Shown one piece after another: positions 6,480 to 13,481 of a stretch of 21,028 bases of DNA. The notes under the pieces are model-generated. The model did not search any database and was not told the origin of the DNA. It was given only the letters and a program-made list of their open reading frames with translations. A program made the translations under genes and the position numbers. Origin of the DNA: CAZPHI01 sp964586425. GTDB lineage: Bacteria > Bacillota > Clostridia > Lachnospirales > Lachnospiraceae. Positions within the stretch are counted from its first letter, which is position 1, and every line of letters starts with the position of its first letter. The stretch covers positions 1 through 21,028 of the forward strand of contig CAZPHI010000035.1 of the NCBI GenBank assembly GCA_964586425.1, in the 5' to 3' direction.

Positions 6480-7925
6480 ATGGAAGATAAAACAATTAAT
6501 AATATAGCGATGGATGATATAATTAAATATACAGACAATAGTTCTGCATTTACAACAGTAGATGTTAATGTAGAACTTCCTGTATTTCCAAAACGTTCAT
6601 TTTGCATCACTGAATATGGTGCATTATGTGGAGTAGTGAATGCAAAAACTAATATGAAGGCTATTAATAGAGCTATTGAAGAGACAAGTGAAATTGGCGG
6701 TGGTCATGTAATTATTCCAAAAGGAATCTGGCACAGTGGACCTATTGAACTTAAATCAAATGTTGATTTACATCTGGAAAAAGGCGCAGTTCTTTTATTT
6801 GTTAAGAACAAAGAAGACTATCCGGTTATCAAAAGGGATTACGAAGGTCAGATAAGACTGCGTGCAAAATCTCCAATTTCAGCTGATGACTGCACTAATA
6901 TAGCAATAACAGGCGATGGCATAATTGATGGTAATGGTCAGCTCTGGAGGGTGGTAAAGCATTTTAAAGTAACAGAAAGAGTGTGGGAATCTATGCTAAA
7001 GCAAAGTCCATATGTGATTCCGACGCAGGAGGGAGGAATGTGGTTTCCTACAAAGAGTGCATATGATGGCTGCATCAAAGGTGAGATTCCGGTTGACGCC
7101 GATAATGCAATTGAAGAGATGTCAGAATTCTATGATTTCCTCCGCCCTGTTATGGTTGATATCTGCAGATGTGATAAGGTCTTAATCGAAGGCGTGACAC
7201 TACAGAATTCTCCTAACTGGAATCTGCATCCAATATTTTGCACTAACCTTACGGTTAGGAATGCCGCCATCAAGAATCCATATCATGCGCAGAATGGTGA
7301 TGGAATTGACATTGAATCATGCCGTTATGTAGAAGTAGCAGATACAAGCTTTGATGTTGGTGATGATGCTATTTGTATTAAATCAGGAAAGAATAGAGAA
7401 GGCAGAATGGTAAGCAGTATGCCAACACAGGATGTACATATTCATGACTGTGTGGTATATCACGGACACGGAGGCATTGTTGTTGGAAGTGAGATGTCAA
7501 GAGGAGTTAAGAATGTGTTAGTTGATAACTGTACATTCATGGGTACAGATACCGGCATTAGATTCAAGAGTCAGCTTGGCAGAGGTGGCGTTGTTGAGAA
7601 TATTCAGATTAAAGATATCAATATGACAGATATTATTGAAGAAGCCTGCATATTCACATTCGGCTACACCCTTTATAAAATGGAGCATGAAAAGAAGGAA
7701 GAAGACGTCTGCGTAGATAAAGAAGACATTCCAGTATTTAAGGATGTGCTGATAGAGAACGTGGTTTGTACTAATGCAAAGATAGGCCTAAAGATTCAAG
7801 GCCTTGATATAAGTCCAATACATGATATCACCTTCAAAAATGTTGTTATTCACTGTGACAAGTCATACGAAATCAATTATGCAAACGATATCTATATGTA
7901 TGATACAACATTGATTGAGAATTAA
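6480..7925 (+). CDS. polygalacturonase-like glycoside hydrolase, family GH28
   Basis: Hydrolyses alpha-1,4 galacturonosyl or related links (polygalacturonan, rhamnogalacturonan or xylogalacturonan) with a right-handed parallel beta-helix fold. The 481 residues are full length. The GH28 signatures are in order: NSPNWNLHP at 243-251, NGDGIDI at 272-278 with catalytic D274, the GDD pair D295/D296, GHGG at 329-332 with H330, and RFK at 361-363. No signal peptide is present, so it is cytoplasmic and probably acts on imported oligomers, plausibly as an exo-enzyme. The ribosome site is weak (GAAAGG at 6462-6467, 12 bases away), and translation may depend on the upstream gene. The 54-base gap and lack of a terminator make it the second gene of the pectin operon. 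Substrate specificity within GH28 cannot be read. Confidence 0.9.
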   Translation: MEDKTINNIAMDDIIKYTDNSSAFTTVDVNVELPVFPKRSFCITEYGALCGVVNAKTNMKAINRAIEETSEIGGGHVIIPKGIWHSGPIELKSNVDLHLEKGAVLLFVKNKEDYPVIKRDYEGQIRLRAKSPISADDCTNIAITGDGIIDGNGQLWRVVKHFKVTERVWESMLKQSPYVIPTQEGGMWFPTKSAYDGCIKGEIPVDADNAIEEMSEFYDFLRPVMVDICRCDKVLIEGVTLQNSPNWNLHPIFCTNLTVRNAAIKNPYHAQNGDGIDIESCRYVEVADTSFDVGDDAICIKSGKNREGRMVSSMPTQDVHIHDCVVYHGHGGIVVGSEMSRGVKNVLVDNCTFMGTDTGIRFKSQLGRGGVVENIQIKDINMTDIIEEACIFTFGYTLYKMEHEKKEEDVCVDKEDIPVFKDVLIENVVCTNAKIGLKIQGLDISPIHDITFKNVVIHCDKSYEINYANDIYMYDTTLIEN

Positions 7926-7998
7926 TAATGTAATACTTTGTTTTTGTAGCACCAAGATTACTTCACATTAAAAATTTATATTTTTTATAGAAATATAA

Positions 7999-8028
7999 TT
8001 GGCTAATTGATTCATATATATGTATACT
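7999..8028 (+). promoter_or_regulatory. candidate promoter of the six-gene run
   Basis: TTGGCT (7999-8004) and TATACT (8023-8028) have an 18-base spacer. An AT-rich partial inverted repeat around 8015-8041 overlaps the -10 box. The leader to the start codon at 8147 would be about 110 bases with no recognised riboswitch. No clear terminator for the pectin operon was found in 7926-7998. Confidence 0.4.
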
Positions 8029-8146
8029 ATAAAGTATATATGGAATTCAGACGTTTGTGAGGAGTTTTATCGTGTGAAATCTGTTTCCTTTGCACATAAG
8101 ACAATGTGTAAAACACCTTCACAACTATTTAATACAGGAGAGGCGT

Positions 8147-8986
8147 ATGTTTGGATATGTTAACATCTACAAACCAGAATTAAAGGTCAAAGACTATACA
8201 CGTTACAGAGCTTATTATTGTGGGCTTTGTCGGACATTAAAGGATGAATATGGTTCGCTATCCAGATTGAGTCTAAGCTATGATATGACTTTCTTGATAT
8301 TGTTATTGAGCTCAGTATATGAAGGTGAAGAATTCACAGATACAATTCGGTGCATAGCACATCCTGTCGATAAGAGACCTATTATAATTAATGAGATAAC
8401 ATCATATGTAGCTGATATGAATATAGTGTTAATGTACTACAAATTCGTTGATGATTACAAAGATGATGGTAATAAAAGAGCAGTTGCAGGAATTCGTATT
8501 CTGCGTAAGCGGTTCATGGAGATAGAAAAACGGTATCCGAAGAGATGCGCGCACATTAAGAAGGCATTAACTCGTCTTTCGATGTACGAACGAGAGGAAA
8601 GTACCAATCTTGATGAAGTAGCAGGTCAATTTGGATTGATTATGAGCGAGTTATTTGCATATAAAAACGACATTTTCAATGAGGACCTTAGAAAAACAGG
8701 GTTTTATCTAGGCAAGTATATATATATTCTTGATGCTTATGATGATCTTAATAAGGATATAGACAGTAATTCTTATAATCCTTTAAAGAATATGAGACAA
8801 TCAATGAGTCAGGAAGAATTTGATAAGCAATGCGAAGATATTCTGACTATGATGATGGCACAATGCACAACATATTATGAAAAGTTGCCATGTGTATTAA
8901 ATAGTGATATTCTAAAGAATATACTTTATGTTGGTGTATGGAACAAATTTGATAAGAAACGGAAGGAAAATAATAATGATAAATGA
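8147..8986 (+). CDS. DUF5685 family protein, all-helical, with two Asp-rich motifs
   Basis: A 279-residue soluble, helix-rich protein of the kind annotated DUF5685, starting MFGYVNIYKPELKVKDY and carrying YCGLCRTL at 24-31. The function is not established. Two Asp-rich motifs stand out: DDYKDD at 102-107 on an apparent helix and DAYDDLNKD at 196-204 in the context LGKYIYILDAYDDL...YNPL. This is the arrangement of class I isoprenoid synthases of the squalene/phytoene synthase kind; that link is my inference. The cysteine pair C25/C28 might bind metal. AGGAG at 8136-8140 selects this start over an upstream in-frame codon at 8090. The 3' end overlaps the J-protein gene by 11 bases. Confidence 0.75.
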   Translation: MFGYVNIYKPELKVKDYTRYRAYYCGLCRTLKDEYGSLSRLSLSYDMTFLILLLSSVYEGEEFTDTIRCIAHPVDKRPIIINEITSYVADMNIVLMYYKFVDDYKDDGNKRAVAGIRILRKRFMEIEKRYPKRCAHIKKALTRLSMYEREESTNLDEVAGQFGLIMSELFAYKNDIFNEDLRKTGFYLGKYIYILDAYDDLNKDIDSNSYNPLKNMRQSMSQEEFDKQCEDILTMMMAQCTTYYEKLPCVLNSDILKNILYVGVWNKFDKKRKENNNDK

Positions 8987-9611
8987 TCCATATAGTATCC
9001 TTGGCATATCAGCAAATGCAAGTGATGACGAAGTAAAGAAAGCATACAGAGATTTGAGTAGAAAGTATCATCCAGATAATGTTGCCAATAATCCATTAGC
9101 TGATCTGGCAGAAGAAAAATTCAAAGAAGTTCAGGAAGCGTATAAGCAGATAATGGATATGCGTGAGCATGGTGGACAATCATATGGAAGTTCATCATAT
9201 GGTGGCTCACCATATGGCGGTGGTTCGTCAAGCTATAGCGGTGATGATGCAGCAAGATTTAATTCAGTAAGAGTTTATCTTAATGCAAGACAGTTCTCAC
9301 AAGCACTTAGTGCATTGTCAGGAATCAGCAATAGGAATGCAGAGTGGCATTTCTTGTATGGATATGCAAGCCTTGGATTAGGCAATAATATTGAGGCGCT
9401 TAACCATGCACAAACAGCTGTACAGATGGATCCAGGTAATGGAGAATACAAAGCATTTCTTAACCAGTTACAGATGGGTGGACAAAGATATCAGGGCGCA
9501 AGCATGTTTGGAGGTCGCCCAGGATATTCTGCCGGCGATATGTGTTGTGATTTGTGGTGTGCAGATACACTTTGTGAATGTATGGGAGGTGATCTTTGCT
9601 CATGCATGTAG
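8976..9611 (+). CDS. J-domain co-chaperone with TPR-like middle and cysteine-rich tail
   Basis: A 211-residue cytoplasmic protein. The J-domain occupies residues about 3-66 with the HPD triad at 32-34, so it should stimulate DnaK ATPase. A Gly/Ser/Tyr-rich linker (about 66-90) follows, then a helical TPR-like region (about 93-166) with WHFLYGYASLGLGNNIEALNHAQTAVQMDPGN. The last 22 residues carry seven cysteines (190, 191, 195, 200, 202, 208, 210). It is not a full DnaJ: the zinc-finger and client-binding domains are absent. GGAAGGA at 8961-8967 sets the start; the gene overlaps DUF5685 by 11 bases and the following membrane protein by 10. The cysteine tail may bind metal, a cluster or a client; unknown. 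Confidence 0.88.
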   Translation: MINDPYSILGISANASDDEVKKAYRDLSRKYHPDNVANNPLADLAEEKFKEVQEAYKQIMDMREHGGQSYGSSSYGGSPYGGGSSSYSGDDAARFNSVRVYLNARQFSQALSALSGISNRNAEWHFLYGYASLGLGNNIEALNHAQTAVQMDPGNGEYKAFLNQLQMGGQRYQGASMFGGRPGYSAGDMCCDLWCADTLCECMGGDLCSCM

Positions 9612-10126
9612 GGGCAAAGAAACTGGCAACATCAGGGCTTATGCTTGCACTTAACGTAATACTTGTTGTTCTAAGTGGAATAATTGATACAAGTACACTG
9701 TTCTTCTTGGCAGCAGCAGCATTTATCATAGGAATAATTGTTAGAGAATTTGGACTTAAGTATGGAGCAAGCTTTTTTGCAGGAAGCATTATTCTGTCGT
9801 TAATTCTTGCACCAGCCAAGATGTATTGCATTACATATGCTGGAATGGCAATATATATACTGCTAAGCGAAGCAGCATGGAAGCTTTTGGTGAAGAAGAA
9901 TATTAATTCAAAACATCTGTTTACGGTAATAAGAGCATTGATATTCAATGTAATGTTTATACCTGCAATTATTATTGCACCAAAGCTGATATATAGTGGA
10001 GAAATTAATGTTATTATAATGGTAGGGATTATAATAGCAGGGCAGATATGTCTTTTTATATTTGAGCAGGCATATTGCTATTTTCAAGCTAATATATGGA
10101 GCAAATACAGAAACAAATTAATGTGA
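9602..10126 (+). CDS. small multi-helix membrane protein of unknown function
   Basis: A 174-residue hydrophobic protein with about five membrane segments (roughly 12-29, 31-48, 55-71, 73-92 and 108-160, the last possibly two helices). I do not recognise the family. The N-terminal pattern (KKLATSGLMLALNVILVVL) and size recall S-components of ECF transporters, but no substrate motif is visible. The start codon lies inside the 3' end of the J-protein gene (10-base overlap), and its ribosome site, GGGAGGTGATC at 9584-9594, is a nearly perfect anti-16S match lying within the Met-Gly-Gly-Asp-Leu codons of that gene. Translational coupling is therefore very likely. Confidence 0.7.
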   Translation: MHVGAKKLATSGLMLALNVILVVLSGIIDTSTLFFLAAAAFIIGIIVREFGLKYGASFFAGSIILSLILAPAKMYCITYAGMAIYILLSEAAWKLLVKKNINSKHLFTVIRALIFNVMFIPAIIIAPKLIYSGEINVIIMVGIIIAGQICLFIFEQAYCYFQANIWSKYRNKLM

Positions 10127-10207
10127 GCTTACGTATAATGAGTGGTAGTGAGTCAGAGTAAGCTTAGTTTGTTCGAAACGGTTATTTTTATGGAGGATAA
10201 ATTAATA

Positions 10208-11425
10208 ATGGGAAAAATAGCAACGGTTTTTGTGATTGATGCAATTGCAGTAGTAGTATCAATTGTATTGTATTTTTTATATGGAAGGGAAAAGGAAATC
10301 ATATCAGGTGTGCAGCTTGAAGTACCGAGAATGCTTAATCCGCTTGAGATGGCATTATTCTTAAAATATATGATTTTGCCACCAGATGTAATATCTTTAG
10401 TTCCATATCTTGAGTCTGAGGGCTATCTCTTAACCAAACAGATTAATGCTGAGGCAATGGGCTCGTCACGAAGATATGGTGCCTATGATTTAGAGATAAC
10501 AAAGCTTAAAGATTATGATGGCAACAATGCGATGGAAAAATATATGATGGGAAAGCTTTTTGAAGATAGAGACACAGTAATTCTTTCAGAGTTTATCAAA
10601 TCAGGAGATAATGGCATCGTATGTGCAATTGCACAAAAAGTATATCCAAGAAAGATGCTTGATTTATATACTAAGGAGCCACAGACTGTTATTGCAAGGA
10701 AAGTGGCATGTGGAGTAACCTGGATAGCATTATTACTAGTTAATGCTATAACCGCCTCACAGATGGTTAGAACAGATTCGCGTGTAATGGTTACATTGAT
10801 GGCTGTTTTATTCTCATGTGTAAGTGTATTGCTTATGTCATTGGGTAATAATTCACATGTATCATGGGGAAGTGGCAAAATCATTGCAGGCAAAAAGGCA
10901 ATACCAGCTAAAATAGGTATGGGACTTATCTTTATGTGTGTACCATGCATTTTGATGGCAATATATACCAATTATGCATTAGATACTATAGCGGCATATG
11001 CTGTATCGATGATAATATTGGGAATAATTATGAATGTATCTAATGCAGTAGACAGAATGTCTGATTATAGTAGAGAAGTGTATTCTGAAATCAATAGATT
11101 TAAAGATTTCCTTAATGTCACAGAAAGACCAGTACTTGATAAGATGTTTAGGGATAATCCTGCGTACTATATGAAGGTTTTGTCATATGGATATGTACTT
11201 AACATTAGTGACAAATGGGTTAATGAATATAATGATTATCTGTGTAATCCGAATATGTCCTCTGATTCAGATGGCAACCCATATGGTAATGACAATAATA
11301 GTGCAGATGCGGTATACAAATTAACACAGCTTCGAGAGGGATTTGCAAATGAAGTAGATTATTATAACAGACTTTTGGAACCTGGAATGATTGTATTTGG
11401 TCATACTGCAAAAAGGATTAAGTAG
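10208..11425 (+). CDS. DUF2207-like membrane protein lacking the usual N-terminal domain
   Basis: A 405-residue membrane protein. One helix (about 4-24) is followed by a soluble stretch (25-165) with the pattern typical of the DUF2207 C-terminal half: LPPDVISLVPYLESEGYLL, then LEITKLKDYD and KLFEDRDTVILSEF. Next come four more helices at about 166-186, 192-212, 235-255 and 257-277, and a soluble tail with ERPVLDKMFRDNPAYYMKVLSYGYVLNISDKW, also a DUF2207 landmark. The large extracytoplasmic N-terminal beta domain of that family is absent. Function unknown. The start is set by GGAGG at 10192-10196; ATG at 10190 overlaps this site and is less likely. The tail (about 350-370) is rich in N, S and D. 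Confidence 0.65.
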   Translation: MGKIATVFVIDAIAVVVSIVLYFLYGREKEIISGVQLEVPRMLNPLEMALFLKYMILPPDVISLVPYLESEGYLLTKQINAEAMGSSRRYGAYDLEITKLKDYDGNNAMEKYMMGKLFEDRDTVILSEFIKSGDNGIVCAIAQKVYPRKMLDLYTKEPQTVIARKVACGVTWIALLLVNAITASQMVRTDSRVMVTLMAVLFSCVSVLLMSLGNNSHVSWGSGKIIAGKKAIPAKIGMGLIFMCVPCILMAIYTNYALDTIAAYAVSMIILGIIMNVSNAVDRMSDYSREVYSEINRFKDFLNVTERPVLDKMFRDNPAYYMKVLSYGYVLNISDKWVNEYNDYLCNPNMSSDSDGNPYGNDNNSADAVYKLTQLREGFANEVDYYNRLLEPGMIVFGHTAKRIK

Positions 11426-11446
11426 ACATAATAGTTTGGAGGAATT

Positions 11447-12385
11447 ATGAACAATAATATCGGAAGTAATACTAATGAGAACGACAGAAGGATTGCTATA
11501 TTAATTGATTCAGAGAATGTATCATATAAGTACATAAAGTATATTCTGGATGAAGTATCTTCTAACGGAATAGCCACATACAAAAGAATATATGGTGATT
11601 GGACAAAAAACAGCTCGTGGAAGGATGTCCTTTTGGAGAATGCTATTCAGCCAATACAGCAGTTTAGTAATACAAAGGGCAAGAATTCTTCAGATTCAGC
11701 ATTAATAATAGATGCAATGGATATTCTATATTCTGGCAATGTCGATGGTTTTTGCATCGTATCAAGTGACAGTGATTTCACGAGACTTGCTACAAGAATC
11801 AGGGAGTCAGGAAAGTATGTTATGGGAATTGGTGAGAATAAGACTCCGTCATCGTTTCGTAGTGCATGTAATACATTCAAGATTCTTGAGGTAATTGCGC
11901 AGGAAGATGAAGATATGGTTAATAATGAATCAGCAATTACTAAGACGGTTAAGATTAAAAAAGCAGTTCTAGGTATTATTACTGAGAATGATAATAAGGG
12001 TAGAGCTACAGGAATTGGAGAAGTAGGCAGTAAGCTTGTAGAAAAATATTCCGATTTTGATGTACGTAATTATGGATTTTCAAAGCTATCAACTTTTCTT
12101 GAAAGCCTTAATGCTTTCCAGATATACAGTGATGGAAAAGGTACATATATCTCAGAAGCTAAAGAAGATGATGATATTAATATGATCGAGAAGAAAATAT
12201 TCATTATTCTTAGAAGTAATAATGGAAAATTAGATAATATGAGTGCATTAAGACGTGAACTTGAACATCGAATCCCAGATTTTGATATAAAAAGATATGG
12301 GTACAGCAAATTCTCTAATTTTATAAAGAGTTTTAAGAATTTGCATGTAGAAGGTAATGTAGTTACAATATATGAAGATGAATAA
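11447..12385 (+). CDS. NYN (LabA/DUF88-type) nuclease-like protein with two LOTUS domains
   Basis: A 312-residue cytoplasmic protein. Residues about 14-150 form a NYN domain of the PIN-like nuclease fold: RRIAILIDSEN with D21, SSDSALIIDAMD with D83 and D89, and SSDSDF with D108 and D110. These acidic residues make up the metal-binding site, so it could be an active RNase. Two OST-HTH/LOTUS winged-helix modules follow (about 165-238 and 245-310), each with the DFD-x3-YGxSKxSxF signature; LOTUS domains bind RNA, G-quadruplexes in studied cases, or protein partners. A GGAGG at 11438-11442 precedes the start. It sits 21 bases after the DUF2207 gene. Domain assignment is firm; the RNA target and biological role are unknown. 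Confidence 0.88.
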   Translation: MNNNIGSNTNENDRRIAILIDSENVSYKYIKYILDEVSSNGIATYKRIYGDWTKNSSWKDVLLENAIQPIQQFSNTKGKNSSDSALIIDAMDILYSGNVDGFCIVSSDSDFTRLATRIRESGKYVMGIGENKTPSSFRSACNTFKILEVIAQEDEDMVNNESAITKTVKIKKAVLGIITENDNKGRATGIGEVGSKLVEKYSDFDVRNYGFSKLSTFLESLNAFQIYSDGKGTYISEAKEDDDINMIEKKIFIILRSNNGKLDNMSALRRELEHRIPDFDIKRYGYSKFSNFIKSFKNLHVEGNVVTIYEDE

Positions 12386-12419
12386 GCAAGATATATAAGA
12401 TTAGAAGGATGGAAATAAC

Positions 12420-12980
12420 ATGAAATTCGAAAGTATCAAAAAAGTACAGCAGGGCAAATTCATCACTAGATATGATGTAACATATACGACTGTTGACAAT
12501 AAGACAAAGGTATATGAGATGATTAGCCGTGATAATAATATAACTAATCTTGATGATTTACAGAAAGATGATGTTCAAGGCGTTGTTATTATAATACATG
12601 ATGAATCAGACGAGAAGGTTATCTTGAATAAAGAATTTAGAATGGCTACAGGAAAAGTGGTATATAACTTTCCAGCTGGACTAGTGGATCCTGGTGAAGA
12701 TGCTAAGATTAGTGCCGCCAGAGAATTAAAGGAAGAAACAGGGCTTGATATGGTAGAGATAGTAGATGTTCTACCTGACAGTTACAGCGCAGTTGGCTTT
12801 TCTAATGAGGTTAATAGTGTTGTTATTGGACGTGCAAAGGGACAATTTGCTCCAAGTACATCAACCCTTGAAGAAATTGAAGCTGGCTGGTATACAAAGG
12901 AACAGGTTCGAGGTCTATTGAAAGAATCGTCAATTGCTGCAAGAACTCAGGCTTATCTATATATGTGGTGTAAAAATTAG
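12420..12980 (+). CDS. Nudix hydrolase, ADP-ribose pyrophosphatase-like
   Basis: A 186-residue soluble enzyme that cleaves nucleoside diphosphates linked to another group; ADP-ribose is the usual substrate of this subgroup, giving AMP and ribose 5-phosphate. The Nudix box is intact at 87-109: G87, E93, R101-E102, E105-E106 and G108 fit G-x5-E-x7-RE-U-x-EE-x-GU and supply the Mg2+ site. The lead-in YNFPAGLVDPGE is typical of ADPR pyrophosphatases. AGAAGGA at 12403-12409 marks the start. It is the last gene before a strong terminator, 34 bases after the NYN-LOTUS gene. Whether it acts on ADP-ribose or on RNA-linked nucleotides is open; the neighbour makes the latter worth asking. Confidence 0.85.
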   Translation: MKFESIKKVQQGKFITRYDVTYTTVDNKTKVYEMISRDNNITNLDDLQKDDVQGVVIIIHDESDEKVILNKEFRMATGKVVYNFPAGLVDPGEDAKISAARELKEETGLDMVEIVDVLPDSYSAVGFSNEVNSVVIGRAKGQFAPSTSTLEEIEAGWYTKEQVRGLLKESSIAARTQAYLYMWCKN

Positions 12981-13008
12981 CTATAGATATTATTTGAATT
13001 AATTAATG

Positions 13009-13054
13009 CTGTGGATTACCTTTTATTTTGTATTAAGGTGTCCACAGTTTTTTT
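13009..13054 (+). terminator. intrinsic terminator after the Nudix gene
   Basis: CTGTGGA (from 13009) pairs with TCCACAG (to 13047), extended by CCTT/AAGG across a small internal loop, and is followed by seven T residues at 13048-13054. It ends the six-gene run and insulates it from the copper operon. Confidence 0.85.
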
Positions 13055-13081
13055 AATTCTTAAAATTGACATATTTTTATA

Positions 13082-13110
13082 TTGACACATACCCTACGGG
13101 GGTATATAAT
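13082..13110 (+). promoter_or_regulatory. consensus SigA promoter of the copper operon
   Basis: TTGACA (13082-13087) and TATAAT (13105-13110) are both perfect, with a 17-base spacer. A second TTGACA lies at 13066-13071 without a matching -10. Such a strong core promoter fits a gene set kept off by a repressor. Confidence 0.92.
13089..13105 (+). promoter_or_regulatory. CsoR operator (Cu(I)-responsive)
   Basis: ATACCCTACGGGGGTAT is a G/C-tract pseudo-palindrome of the type bound by Bacillus-type CsoR repressors. It fills the spacer between the -35 and -10 boxes, so bound apo-CsoR would block RNA polymerase, and Cu(I) binding would release it. The site's own csoR gene follows directly, giving autoregulation. 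Match by recall, not by search. Confidence 0.88.
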
Positions 13111-13171
13111 ACAGAAATAAATTATGAAGCATTTTTAATATTTATGGTAATAATATATCGGGAGGAAGATT

Positions 13172-13468
13172 ATGGACTGCTGTAATTCGACAAAAACAAA
13201 GGAACGTTCTGAAAAGGAATATAAGGATTTGATTAATAGGTTAAGTCGTATAGAGGGTCAAATCCGTGGCATTAAGGGAATGGTTGAAAAAGATGCGTAT
13301 TGTATTGATATAATAACACAGGTGGCAGCAGCGACTGCTGCTCTTAATAGTTTTAATAAGGTATTACTTGCTAATCATGTAAAAAGCTGTGTTATTAATG
13401 ATGTTAAGGCAGGTAAGGAAGAAACAGTAGATGAATTATTGACTACTATTCAAAAATTAATGAAATAA
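13172..13468 (+). CDS. csoR: copper-sensing transcriptional repressor CsoR
   Basis: A 98-residue all-helical DNA-binding protein of the CsoR/RcnR family; its tetramers release DNA when Cu(I) binds. The three Cu ligands of true CsoR proteins are present: C44 in DAYCIDI, H69 and C73 in NHVKSC. The family core RLSRIEGQIRGIKGMVE is at about 23-39. Two extra N-terminal cysteines (C3, C4) are noted. The absence of an N-terminal His ligand argues against the RcnR (Ni/Co) subgroup, and the operator and the downstream copA fit copper. GGAGG at 13161-13165 sets the start. The gene is separated from copA by 13 bases and is clearly co-transcribed with it. Confidence 0.94.
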   Translation: MDCCNSTKTKERSEKEYKDLINRLSRIEGQIRGIKGMVEKDAYCIDIITQVAAATAALNSFNKVLLANHVKSCVINDVKAGKEETVDELLTTIQKLMK

Positions 13469-13481
13469 TAAGGAGGCAGGA

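Noticed and set aside
9460..9948. 162-residue open frame on the minus strand across the J-protein and membrane protein genes
   Set aside because: It is opposite two supported genes and shows no motif or ribosome site.
13172..13468. RcnR- or FrmR-type member of the CsoR family
   Set aside because: The Cys-His-Cys ligand set, the Bacillus-type copper operator and the downstream copA all favour CsoR.
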